NCBI GenBank assembly: GCA_032164245.1
Contig: JAVMKO010000006.1
Location: 2,743,001 to 2,807,000 of the forward strand
Direction: 5' to 3'
DNA: 64,000 bases
Source of the DNA: Sternotherus odoratus
Lineage: Eukaryota; Chordata; Testudines; Kinosternidae
A model generated the notes under the pieces. The model ran no database searches, was not told the origin of the DNA, and saw nothing but the letters and a program-made list of their open reading frames with translations. How positions within the stretch are numbered: position 1 is the stretch's first letter; every line of letters starts with the position of its first letter. This document shows positions 53,258 through 64,000 of the stretch, in pieces. The translations under genes and the position numbers were made by a program.

Positions 53258-54633
53258 TCAAACGCCATCTCGGGCACTGATAAAACTGTCTTTCAAGGCG
53301 TCCCTGAGGCGCAGGGCCTCACGGTGGGCTCTTTTACTTTCCCTGCTGTGTGGCTGCTCATAAGTAGCAGAAAGTAAATTTGCCTCTGCCTCCCAGCCCG
53401 CCATAAACGTTTCCCCCTTGCTCTCACAGATATTGTGGAGCACAGAGCAAGCAGCAATAACAATGGGGATATTTCTCTCGCGGATGTCTGAGCGTATCAG
53501 TAAGGAACGCCATCTCCCCTTCAAGCGGCCAAATGCACATTCTACGGCCATTCTGCACTTGCTCAGCCTGTAGTTGAACAGCTCCTGACCCCTGTCCAGG
53601 GCTCCTGTGTAGGGCTTCATAAGCCAGGGCATTAGGGGGTAGGCTGGGTCCCCAATGATCACGATCGGCATTTCGACCCCCCCCACGGAAATTTTCTGGT
53701 CGGGGAAGAAAGTGCCTTGCTGCAGCTGTCTAAAAACCCTAGAGTTCCTGAACACTCGAGCGTCATGAAGCTTTCCCGGCCACCCCACGTACAGGTCGGT
53801 GAAACGTCCCTTGTGGTCAACCACTGCTTGCATGACCATTGAGTAATATCCCTTCCGGTTTCTGTACTCGGCGGCCTCGTGGTCCGGTGCCAGGATAGGG
53901 ATATGAGTCCCATCTATAGCCCCACCACAGTTAGGGAATCCCATGGCGGCAAAGCCATCTATTGTGGCTTGCAGGTTTCCGAGGTTTATAACCCGGTGTA
54001 GCAGCCGCTCGACGATTGCCCTGCTTACTTGCATCACAGCAAAGCCCACTGTAGACCTACCCACCCCAAACTGATTCGCGACTGACCGGTAGCTGTCTGG
54101 CGTTGCAAGCTTCCAGAGGGCTATCGCCACTCGCTTCTCCACTGTAAGGGCCGCTCTCATTTTGGTATTCCTGCGCTGGAGGGCCGGGGACAGCAAGTCA
54201 CAAAGTTCCATGAAAGGCCCTTTCGCATGCGGAAGTTTCTGAGCCACTGGGAGTCATCCCAGACCCGCAGCACTATGCGGTCCCACCAGTCCGTGCTTGT
54301 TTCCCTGGCCCAGAATCGGCGTTCGATGGCATGAGCCTGCCCCATTGCCACCATTTTTGACAGATTGTCAGTCGCCCTACTTGCAAAAACGGCAGTGTCC
54401 CTGTCGTCCCCGCTGTGCACGTCAGTGTCCCTGTCGTCCCCGCTGTGCACGTCAGTGTCCCTGTCGTCCCCGCTGTCCTCGTCCATCTCCTCCTCACTGT
54501 CATCGGGTTCCAGAAAGCGCGGTTCTCCCCGGATCGCATTCCTCCTCTGCAGACGGTGCAGCAGGAACTCAGCAACCGTGATCGAGGTCCTCACAACAGC
54601 CATTACTGCAGCCGTGGTGTCAGCGGGCTCCAT
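53258..54633 (-). pseudogene. Harbinger DDE transposase with one frameshift
   Basis: The C-terminal frame (about 54235 down to 53258) carries the DDE_Tnp_4/HARBI1-type catalytic domain: ALWKLATPDSYRSVANQFGV, GAIDGTHIPI (first Asp), VDHKGRFTDLYVGWPG (second Asp), GDPAYPLMPWLMKPY, and CRMAVECAFGRLKGRW (Glu). The N-terminal frame (54633 to about 54239) has an acidic 3-copy repeat (DDRDTDVHSG) and VWDDSQWLRNFRMRK. The two join across a one-base shift near 54225-54240 (within CGAAAGGGCCTTTC). All catalytic acids are present, so only the frameshift inactivates it. Confidence 0.85.
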
Positions 54634-54992
54634 GCTTGCAATGCTATGGCGTTAGTTCGGCGGAGAAAGGGCGCGAATTATGGGATGCCTACCCACAGGG
54701 CACCGCTTGTAATGGGGGTGGGCGGCGCGGAAAAAGGGCGCGAAATTTGGAAATGCCTACCCACAATGCTGCACTCGAAATGGTGCCTGCTGGGGGATCA
54801 GGGAACTGTGGGATAGGTACCCAGAGTGCAACGCATGTCATGTCGACGCCTGCAAAAGTTTTGCAGACAGACACTGTCGACTTGCTGTGCTTAGCTGTGC
54901 GTAGTGAAGACACACAACATCGACTGTATACCGTCGCGTTCACAAGATCGACATAAAGGAAATCGAACTACTGCTGTAGTGAAGACATACCC

Positions 54993-55550
54993 TAAGCTTA
55001 ACTACAATTTAAGGACATTCTGATATCTGTATGAGAGAGAACCAGGGAATTGTAATCCAAGATTGTTCAGCATGTGAGCTTTTTCTAATATCTGAAACCC
55101 ACTTCCTGTAAATTAAAATATTTTTAGAATATTGTCATGTCTCCTGCTGCTATTATAGGCATAGGAAACTTATTTATGTTGAATACAAACAACTTCCTTT
55201 GTAAAAAGGAGACTATATCCTCAGGGCTGATATTCAGTAATTATGGGTATTTTGAAATCCCTCTGTTAACTTAGAGAAGGCAAGACTCCCACTCAGTGCA
55301 AAAGAATAAATAGGGATCCTCATCTGTCACTTCACATTTTAGATCCGCATGCTTTGTGCATGACAGATAGCAATAGTTTCTTTTGGTTACTTGGAAAGTA
55401 GTACAGAATACATAGTTCATACTAAAAGCAGAGAATATTTCCTTTTATGAAAACAGACATATCCCCCATATAACCATAAGTTTATAGGCCTTCTCTTTTG
55501 TTCAGGACATTTGAAGGTGGTTTCCACAGAGAACTGGGACTCTATTGTTT
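54993..55550. other. FANCM intron
   Basis: No recognised feature. Confidence 0.5.
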
Positions 55551-55634
55551 CAGAGTGGTAGCCGTATTAGTCTGTATCAGCAAAAACAACAAGGAGTCCT
55601 TTTGGTACCTTAGAGACTAACAAATTTATTTGGG

Positions 55635-55675
55635 CATAAGCTTTCATGGTCTAAAAACCACTTCATCAGATACCT
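55635..55675 (-). ncRNA. Hammerhead-like motif, minus strand
   Basis: On the minus strand, CTGATGA (55663-55669) keeps the full active core. It is followed by stem TGGT/ACCA, GAAA (55642-55645 region) and GCTTATGC. Relative to the usual TGGG/CCCA, the stem pair has changed on both sides. Confidence 0.5.
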
Positions 55676-55704
55676 GAATAATTCAAACAGGAATTCTGCC
55701 TGAT

Positions 55705-55746
55705 GCATCTGATGAAGTGGGTTTTAGCCTATGAAAACTTATGCCC
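55705..55746 (+). ncRNA. Hammerhead-like motif, plus strand
   Basis: CTGATGA (55709-55715) is followed by AGTGGG, the loop TTTTAG, CCTATG and GAAA (55733-55736). Stem II is weakened here (one mismatch). Confidence 0.4.
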
Positions 55747-55859
55747 AAATAAATTTGTTAGGCTCTAAGATGCCATAAGGACTCCTTGTTGTTTTTATTT
55801 GTTTTGTGAACCAATTGCCTGATTGAAATCTTCATATTAATATTTTTTTGAAACTGCAG

Positions 55860-56012
55860 GCATCTCGGGTCGAAGGAGCTCATGAACTTTCCCTAACTGA
55901 GTGGAAACTTTGGCAGAATCGTCCCTTTCCTACCTATCTGGTTGACCACTCGGATCGTTGCTACCATTTTATTAGTGTTATGGAAATGATAGAAGTGATG
56001 AGACATGAAGAG
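55860..56012 (+). CDS. FANCM: FANCM exon i
   Basis: Last exon in the window: 153 bases, phase 0 at both ends, between CTGCAG and GTATGC. It encodes LSLTEWKLWQNRPFPTYLVD and HSDRCYHFISVMEMIEVMRH, a FANCM segment in the MHF-binding region. The large central exon and the ERCC4-like C-terminus lie beyond the window. Confidence 0.95.
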
Positions 56013-56067
56013 GTATGCTCTTTGAGTTACTATGTTTGACTATGTATGAAAGCATAGATATGCATCA

Positions 56068-56283
56068 CCTTGATCGGTCCATCATCCCTCACAGAGAGAG
56101 TGCCGATCACAACATGTCAGACATATTGTTCTAGCCAGTCCTCCAGCCATCCATTGGCCAGGCTGTCAGTAGCATCAGACACCCAAGTGGCATAGAGCAC
56201 AGCAGCCTAAAACTCCTGAGCGATCCGCCAACCACAGCCTCCCGAGCAGCTGGTATTACAGGCGCATGCCACCACGCTGGGTC
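56068..56283 (-). mobile_element. 7SL-derived insertion with 11-bp duplication
   Basis: On the minus strand it starts GACCCAGCGTGGTGGC and continues GCGCCTGTAATACCAGCTGC, TCGGGAGGCTG, GGCGGATCGCTC, matching the 5' domain of 7SL RNA (Alu domain) and continuing to about 145 bases. The last 70-80 bases match nothing I know. The exact duplication GATATGCATCA lies at 56057-56067 and 56284-56294. There is no poly(A) tail. Compared with 7SL, GAGTCC is missing from the B-box region. Confidence 0.75.
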
Positions 56284-56294
56284 GATATGCATCA

Positions 56295-59200
56295 ATTGTA
56301 TAATAATAATAAAACCAAATTGTAATATGTTTATCTACACAACAGTTCACGGGGAGGTGAGTGTGAAATGGGTAGGGTGTAAATTTAATTCACAATTAGT
56401 TATTCCACACTAATTCCTTGTGTGGGCATTCTTATTCCACACTGAGTACCTTTTTGCAATTTAGATTAAAAAGTGAGTTAATCTAAACCGCAATAACAGT
56501 TTAGGTTAATACTGAGTAATAGCTATTCTGCATTAGCTTTTCACAGCCTTTTCTATGAGTAGACAAGCCCAAATAGTGCTTTAGTCTCTCATCTCAACTG
56601 ACAAAGATACAAAGGAGGAAAAAATGTATGTAGTTTTTAAAGATGGTGGAGTGGCCAGGCAAATATTCACAAAACTGAATATCTTAAAATATCCCTCACT
56701 TGCAGTCTTTTCTTTTCAAATGTTATACTGAGCTATTAAACTATTGTTTAAAAGGTAAGTGTTTGTTGTCTACAGAATGTTATGAAATTAAATTTATTCT
56801 AGTTTAATAACTATTTTTATCCAGGTATCACTTTTCATAAAATCCACAGTCCACAATAATAAGAGAATTAAACACATACCAAGGAACCAACATAATAACA
56901 ACATCACAAAAAGGGACACTACCAATCTTCCAAGAACATTAAAAGTTTAGAAATACTTGCCTATGCACTCATGTGAAAATGATGAATTTGAGTATCACTT
57001 ATAAGCACTGAAAATATACTTGGGGAATATTTTACAAATAGTGCTCTAATTATCACAGTATAAAATACCAAAAGAAAGCCAGAGCCTTCTCCATTGGGTT
57101 CTAAAAGGTAAGAGGTCAAGAGAATACCAATCAAATATACAGAGATGAAAATTGTTAGGAATATTATTGGTGGCATTTAGGTGTTTATAGTAAAATGCAT
57201 ATGTAGGTGAGATTATGTACAGATGTATCAACAAAGTTTGAAGATTTTATTTGGACATTATTCTGCATTTTCCTCCAATCTAGCTTCAGCCTAATCCATA
57301 AATGTTGCTCTTTGGTGTGCTGAAGTTTTCTAGGTCATCAGAATCTCTTGCTTAGCTGCCAAAGTTTCTTGAACAGCCACGGTTAATCATTGGGAGAGAA
57401 TAGAGACATTGCAGTTGCATTTCTTGACAGGAAAGTGAGTTAATGGTAAATTATAAATAGACATTTTAGGGCCAGTTTAATCTTCTCCATTTCATCCTAG
57501 AACTGTAGAGTCTTAAGCCCTTCTAGAGCATGGGTTCACAATCTGGAGTCATGAACATATTGTTGAGTGGGAGAAGGCTCATAAGGTAGTCCTGTTAATG
57601 GGGAAGGATGGGGGTCATGGTGTAGAAGATTTTATAAATGCTTTTCTAGTGTATAATCATGACTGTACATTTTGATTTTGGATTTGGAGGATTGATTTCC
57701 TATTTATCTTATTGAAATACAAAATATGCTTAAGTAGTGCTGTAGGTGCCCTAACTTATGAGTATTGCAACAAAAACCCAGCAGCAATAAAATAATTCAA
57801 ACAGGAACTCTGGCAAACATCATCTAAGAAGTATATCCACAGCCCTCTCCAAAAACCCTACCAAATAGATGTTTTTTGCAACATGCCTCGGGGTTCTTAC
57901 AGCAGAGGAGGACTCGCAGAGTCAAAGATTGGACTGACCTAGCCAATCACCAGTCCAGATAACACCAGGGTAACGTCACACTTACCCAAGAAGTGAAGAT
58001 GAGATGCTGGCTGAAATTTAACTAAACAATCAGTATCAAGCAATGATTTTTTGAGCAAAAACCAGACAGATGTTTCTTTCAACACAATAGACAACCTGCC
58101 CTTTCTGAGAACCAGTGACAGTCTTCTCAAGCCAGGGACCCAGTACTTCCTTACTGGCACCTCCATTACCCCGGTGATCATCGCTGATTGAAACTAGCAG
58201 GAAAGATGAGGCCCTGGGTCCCCAAGGCTTTGCCCTGTCTCGCCATCGCAGCAGACAGTCCATTCCTAATCTGATCATTCTTCTCTGCAAAATAACAGTG
58301 GGGTTGGCTCAGTTCAGCTACTGAACTCAGGTAGTCTGGATTACCGGGCACTTCCACCCAAAACAAATCTGCTGTCTAAGATTTTGTGGATGCTATTGTG
58401 GAGAAAAACAACTTCCTCTCAGGCTGCACAGCATAAGTGTTTTCAAAGCTTTCTGCCGCAACTAGTCAGCCTTGGCATGAGACTTATGCCCCTGCTGGTC
58501 TAACTCTCTTCCCTCCCATCTCATTTGCCGCATATCATCAGTAAGTCAGAGTGACCTGTGAGAACAAAGCTAGCAAAGAGTCACATCTTGTATAATTATG
58601 TAGTGCAGGGTAGCTGCAGAGTGAAGATCCTTTGTGTATAAAACCTTTTAAAGAAAAAGCCATTTATAAAACCACCTGTGGTGGTGAGAATGCCACTTGG
58701 CTTACTCTGTAAGGCAACTCCATCGTGAATCTGGAATGTGTCACAGAAAACATTTCACTAAGAGAGTTCAAAATTTATGGTGAAGCCTGCCCTTTAGCAA
58801 CCTCAGTTTCTCAGAGGTGCACCCACCCTGATTACTAATGATCTGTGCTGGGCATTCATTCTTTCTTTCTCTGTTCTTGGGTGATCTTGAAGGGATAATG
58901 GCAGATAAACAGAATTAGAATGATGAGCTTTGAGACAGAGTTCCATGTTCTCAGGTCAAAGTAGGCTTAGTCATATTAGCCATGATAATATGTGCTGCTC
59001 CTTGCTTCTGGGGAGGTGAAGTCCTAATGCTAGCTCTTCTGATTTTATTTTAGGAGAGAAGATTCTTTTAATCTTAATCATCAGTAAGAATCTTTCCCTT
59101 AATCTTCATTGTAGCTGCATCTACGTCTTACAGCTTGGTTCGCTGTGGCAGTAGCAGAGACATAGTTGTGCATGGGATTCAGGCAGCACTTGGGGAACTA

Positions 59201-61559
59201 AGCTGTTCACCCAAGAAGCAACGGCAGGGATGGGGAGTTCAGAGCCGATAATAGGGTAGCAGTAAGGGGAGTATAGACAGGAGATCTGGAATTAGTGTAG
59301 CTCTCACACATTTTAATGGATAAATCAAAAGCCTCTTTCAAAAACAAAAGCCTTCCCCCCAAGGAACAGTTGTCAGCAATGGATTTGGGTACATCTGAAA
59401 GATGGCAACTGAAACAACTATTTTACTTTTTAATAACGTGTAAGTAAAATAAGTATTTTAAAACAATTATTGGTTTTAAGATGGGGACTTTTACAAATAT
59501 GATATACATGCACTAATTGATGTTTTCCTTTAGTTTATCCTTTAAATTTTAAAAAAACCTAAACGTATAAATTGAATACCACACTCAAAAATCTGTTGTT
59601 GTATACCTGCCTATGGTAGTTTGAGAGAGAGCACAATTCCAATATAATCTCCTCGTTACATTGGTGCTCATTTAATGAAGAACTGGAATCACCTCAATAT
59701 GTATACTGAGTTGAGATAAAATGTTAAATATATAGCTATTCTAATTGTATAAAATTAAAAAAAAATAGAAGTTGCTAAAATGGTATATTGGCATCAACTT
59801 ACATAATAGAGCATGGTTTCAAATTCATAGATCGAACCCAAATCTAGGGGACATTACTTTTCAAATAATGTGGCATTACTTCACTTCCTAAAAGTTTAAG
59901 AGTTAGTCATGCTTGACCAGTCATACATTCAGAATTCCCTCATGAAATAGGAGATAGTGGGAAAAGTAGTAATATTGCATGCAATATTAGTCAAGTCAGG
60001 AAATTCCAAAACTTCAGCATGCTTTAACAAAACTAACTTGACGATGTTGCCCATGCTGGTAACAAGAGAAAGATGAACAGAAAGTACTGCGGATGAGTTA
60101 ATTATACTGGAATAATCTTAGCTCTCAGATTTTACTAGTTAAGGAGTTCTTAATCTTTCAAGACTAACATTTTGTTATGAAATTAAATGCAAAAAATTAA
60201 CACAATCTAAAAGGAAAATAAGACTTTTTGGAAGCAATTGTCTTGAAGATTTTGGCTTAGCCAATAAAGCTTGTAAATTTCTTTGAACCAACGAGTGCAG
60301 ACTTGGCTTAACAATGTATTTACAAGCTGTTTCTGATCCTGGTAACATTTACACATCTGTGACTTTAAGCATCATGAGAAATCCCATTGACTTGAAGCAC
60401 ATGCTTAGCTGTTTGCAGGATCAAGGCATCAACATATAGGCAGTGTGGCACACATGACAAAATCCAGCAATATCCTGGGCAAACCAGCAAACATTTAATA
60501 TCTTTGCTGGGCGGGGGGGAGTTTATGGGACGTCTGTAGGAGAAAGAAGGATTAATGAAGGCTCTGGGAGATGAGATAAATTTCAAATGACTATGTTGAA
60601 CAATATAGCAGATGTGACTTCACTTTGGGACAGTAAGCGTGAAGTGGAATTTCTAGGAAGTACCGGGGAGGAGCGTATTGCAACCCCCCCCCCTCCCCCC
60701 CGTCCCCCCTACAGACTCTGTCTTTGAAGCATTGCCGAGGGGAGGATCTTTTTGTTTGCTGATCACCTGTGACATGAGGACAGTTCAAAGGAGCTATCTG
60801 GATTCACCAGAGACCATCAGACAAAGAAAAGGATTTTTGAATATATAACCTCCGTTTAAACTGATTCAGGGCCTTTGTTTTGATCCAGCAAATGGGCAGG
60901 ACCTCTGGTTCATGGAAGGCCCCAGTCCTTAGGGAAGAGTTGGAAGGACTTGGCTTACTGATGCCCCATAAGACCACAGAGCTAGTTCTGAGCCCAGGTT
61001 GTTATGAACTTGTGACCACAAAAGAGATCTCTTGCGGGGAGAGGGTGGGGAGGAGTGGGAGTGAAGGACTGACCTGCCGGAGCCCTTATTGGAAACAGAT
61101 TGTGGGGCGGGGGTGCATCTCTGGTAAGATTATTAGCATGCATGTAGGTTTTTGCATTGGTTTGAATGTTGCCTCTGTAGAGCTTTTACCTTAAGAATGA
61201 AATATGCTTGTTTAGAAATAACTGTGTAGTACCATCTAACTGGGACAATTGCACTTTGTATAGTCTCTGAGGGGAGAAGTGAAGCAGGTCTGCTGAAGCA
61301 CATTGTCTTTTGCTGGGAATATCAGTGAATTCAGGGAATTGTTCGGTATGGAAATGTCCTAGTCAGCAGTAAGAGAAACATGCGTCGTCTCCTGAGAGGC
61401 AACAGCTGGGAGCTGGAAACCTGAGAGTGCATGTACCCTTTCTGGACTACTAGTGGGGAATACAGGTGCAGTGGCCCTGAATTGGGATAGGCATAATGCA
61501 TCTAGGTATGCACCTGTAGACTGTGTATTATATGTGGTCAGGATGAAATTTTCAAACTA
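56295..61559. other. FANCM intron, mostly featureless
   Basis: Includes a worn Harbinger-MITE-like block (56395-56575, ending AGTAGACAAGCCC) and a worn hAT-like block (57530-57640). Minus-strand frames at 57939-58366 and + strand frames at 60880-61194 have no motif I can name. A C-rich tract lies at 60685-60710. 60840-61500 could be an old LTR, but this is not shown. Confidence 0.4.
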
Positions 61560-61878
61560 CAGTAAACCCTCGATTTAACGGACCTCGATTTAACGGACTT
61601 CGGATGCAACGGACAAAATTTATGAGCAAGTCTGATGCATCCGAAATCCATTTCTCGCGGGCTGGCTTCCGGCTCCCGGCTGCCGCCCGGGTCACGGCAG
61701 AGGGCGGGCTGGCTGCCGGCTCCTGGCAACAGGTGGGCTGAGGAGCTGCCGCCCCGACCCTGTGGCGGGCGGGCTGCTGCTCCGACAGCTCTTTTTAAAA
61801 TTATTATTAAATAACGGACTTTTTGATTTAACGGACACCCCCTCGCCCGAATTAGTCCGTTAAATGGAGGTTTTACTG
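61560..61878. mobile_element. TcMar-like MITE
   Basis: The same ends as 25404-26262 (CAGTAAACCCTCGATTTAAC and GTTAAATGGAGGTTTTACTG), flanked by TA. The GC-rich interior is much shorter here. Confidence 0.78.
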
Positions 61879-63929
61879 TATTATCACTTTCTTTAATCAA
61901 GAACACTGTTCTTCAAATGAAGTTATGGCACTAGTCCTCAGTGAGGACTCCAGACATGTCCAGTTTCAGATGTTTTGATGTACTTTAATGTGGTTATATT
62001 TATTTACTCATCCTAACTGATCTCAAGAATGATTGATGGGGTTTTACTGTAACTTCCTGAGAACTAACCTGTAGGCACAAACCAAGCCTGTAGAACTGCA
62101 GCCTAAAAATGCCGTGTTCTAAGCAATTGAGTTTGAGAAAACAGCAGTGTTGGTGTGGTTATAAGTGAAATCGCTTTTCAGTCTTGGCTATTATGGGGTA
62201 CTACCAGGTCCCTACTATAAATATAGCTAGCCAAATATATGCTACTAATGCTTCTCCTCTGTTAGTTTACAGCCCTTAATTATAGAAGGATTAAGGCAAA
62301 TGCGAGTCAGAGCCACTAGTTTAAATAATCAAGGTGTTGTACTTCAAACGACAATGGTTTGTATAAGCGAATCAACACTGTTATGTTCAAAACCAGCAAA
62401 TAAACTAGAAGTACGTGGTGAGACTATTAAGCACTTATTTTAAATTACACTATTCCAAATACTTTATTCTAATATAAATGTTTTAACTTACCTGCACTGT
62501 AGATGTTTTGTTTATTCTCTATAGGCTTGTAGCAAAGAGGAAAACAAACTGTCATTCTTCTGTCAATGTGCCCTTTTAATCTGATTTTGAAGAAACCTCA
62601 AATTTACCCTGTAGCTGTTTTCATACTATAAAGACTAAACAAATACAATTAAAACATTTAAAGGTTTTTTTAAAAAAACAGAAAGCAAACCTAGGAACTA
62701 AAAATAGATTCTGATGTATTTTAATATTGCGTGTAATAGAGTTTTAAGTTTATTTTGTTTTATGGCAATCAAGAACCTAGTAAATGTTATACAAGTGTTT
62801 TCCATTTTAGCCTGTTTGTCATGTATTCAAAGAACAAATTGGAACGTTAAAATATATATATTTATATCTGACCCTTTGTAACAAACCATGTACTGCAGAA
62901 AGCTTTTAATGCCTGTGTGGCTTTATTACTAAGGCAACGAGAACTGGGCAGATGGAGTGGATTTTCTACTATTAGCAAGGATTTCTGTGTAACATGGTAA
63001 CAAACCAAGTTGACCCTTAAACTCCAAAATAGTTTAATAGCTTTTAAACATCTTGAAAATTAAATTATACAAGGTCAGGACAGACTACTAATCAGAATAC
63101 ATTTGTGTAAATTTAAGTATTTCTGTACAAACAAAGGAAAATAATTAAAGCGATATGTTTTCCATCTGGAATGAACAAGACAGATTTCTTGTTCAGATTG
63201 TGAATTCTGTTGAATATGGGGCAGGATCATGAGTAGATATATACAGTGCTTAATGGAATAGTTTTGGCATGACTAATACTTTGCCTAGAATAGTATTTAC
63301 TTGCAGAGCCCTTCTTTGGCTCAGTGAATTTTTTTAAAAATTGCTTTCTGGATAAAGTGTACTGTAGAGTGCTTTAGTGTTATTGTAAATATTACAATTA
63401 TGGATCTTGAAAATTGCAGTGGGAGAGAAGTTGAGCTATAGACAGAGGAGAAAAACTACACTATAGACTTTTGATTATGATAGTTCCCTTTTGCAATATT
63501 GCCAACATTCTGATCCTGTTGACAGATAGTTAAAATAGTTTGAGACTGCGGCATATTTTAACTGGGCATGTGTTAAAACTGCTACCGGCCTTAAATGCAG
63601 GTGGTTCTTATTTTTATTCACGCTCCAGATTTCTTGTGTTTAAGGTAAGGAAAAATAAAGACATTGGGGAGATAAGCAGTCAGGTGCAGGGGCTAGGGGA
63701 GTTAGCAAGTTGTGTGGTTTCAGGGAAAGAGGGTTTTAGTTGTGGCGACTGGTGGCTCGCTGTTGTGAGGGGGAACCCAGTACCTCTATGCCCCACGACC
63801 ACCCCTGCACCCTGGTGGTTTCATTTTACTAAGGAAATAATTTTTATTCAGCTTCTCACATAGAGAGTAAAACAAATCTCAGTGTGGGGTTCCTGTCACT
63901 CCTGTTCTAATCTTCCACTCTACTCCATG
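61879..63929. other. FANCM intron
   Basis: AT-rich, with no recognised feature. Confidence 0.5.
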
Positions 63930-64000
63930 CTGATTAGGACTCAGCTGGAGTATTGTGTCCCTTTCTGAGCACCACATTTCAGGAAAGATGTGAATAAATT
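63930..64000 (+). pseudogene. CR1 LINE, enters from window end
   Basis: AGGACTCAGCTGGAGTATTG, TGTCCCTTTCTGAGCACCAC and AAAGATGTGAATAAATT match the end of CR1 ORF2. It continues past the window. Confidence 0.6.

Larger units (their letters stand above)
50368..54992. mobile_element. PIF/Harbinger DNA transposon, two genes
   Basis: The inverted ends are GGGGCATGTCTTCACTAC and, inverted, GTAGTGAAGACATACCC. Inside are a spliced Myb/SANT-like gene on the + strand and a DDE transposase on the minus strand, in convergent order, as in known PIF/Harbinger elements. Flanking triplets are CTA and TAA, so a 3-bp duplication is not exact. The transposase is frameshifted, so this copy probably cannot move on its own. 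Confidence 0.9.
55551..55797. mobile_element. Head-to-head PLE tail with two hammerhead-like motifs
   Basis: CAGAGTGGTAGCCGTATTAG and CAACAAGGAGTCCTTTTGG on the left are mirrored by GCCATAAGGACTCCTTGTTG on the right. TATTGTTT (before) and TATTTGTTT (after) may be a worn duplication. The element lies 63 bases upstream of a FANCM exon, close to its acceptor. Confidence 0.75.

Noticed and set aside
52386..53277. Minus-strand Leu/Ser-rich frames opposite Myb-like exon 2
   Set aside because: Shadow of the repeated ARDRE codons on the other strand.
54297..54655. Plus-strand Cys/Pro- and Ser/Val-rich frames
   Set aside because: Opposite the acidic 3-copy repeat of the transposase N-terminus; a repeat artefact.
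56068..56283. Human Alu contamination
   Set aside because: The similarity is to the 7SL Alu domain, the rest is not Alu, no poly(A) is present, and the duplication uses local sequence.

Overview
The window is vertebrate nuclear DNA, almost certainly from a turtle and probably a cryptodire. The evidence is several tRNA-headed SINE copies with a CR1-like 3' end, many CR1 3' tails, and abundant DIRS, Penelope-like (PLE), Harbinger and hAT sequence. The host coding signal is one gene on the + strand, FANCM. Nine consecutive internal exons (22174-56012) carry 1434 coding bases, exactly 478 codons. Every junction has AG/GT splice sites and matching phase, with no stop codon. They cover the part before helicase domain 2, the SF2 helicase motifs IV-VI, and the start of the MHF-binding region. 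FANCM exons encoding the N-terminal helicase domain, and those downstream of 56012, were not found here.

Region by region: 1-1230 holds a decayed DIRS reverse-transcriptase piece, a palindromic MITE split by a hAT MITE, and a PLE-like tail. 2655-8853 is an apparently intact DIRS retrotransposon with gag, RT-RNase H, tyrosine recombinase, inverted terminal repeats and an internal complementary region. 8854-22173 has PLE, R2-clade, CR1 and hAT remnants, plus a CpG-rich block near 12 kb with a possible first exon of an unidentified minus-strand gene. 22174-28750 carries four FANCM exons. The 13.2-kb intron 28751-41953 is a stack of nested transposons: a PLE inside a CR1, a hAT MITE inside an LTR, a DIRS copy broken by CR1 sequence, a solo LTR, a ZBED5-like hAT pseudogene, and a Gypsy-type element with both LTRs. 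41954-56012 carries five more exons, interrupted by a 4.6-kb PIF/Harbinger transposon. 56013-64000 is intronic and mostly featureless, apart from a 7SL-derived insertion and a TcMar-like MITE.

The most interesting signals are in small elements. The PLE tails carry hammerhead-ribozyme-like cores whose stem II co-varies between copies. Two PLE tails are inserted as perfect head-to-head dimers with exact target-site duplications. A 216-bp 7SL-derived insertion has an 11-bp target-site duplication, no poly(A) tail, and an unrecognised 3' half. Family assignments come from reading motifs by eye; no database search was run.
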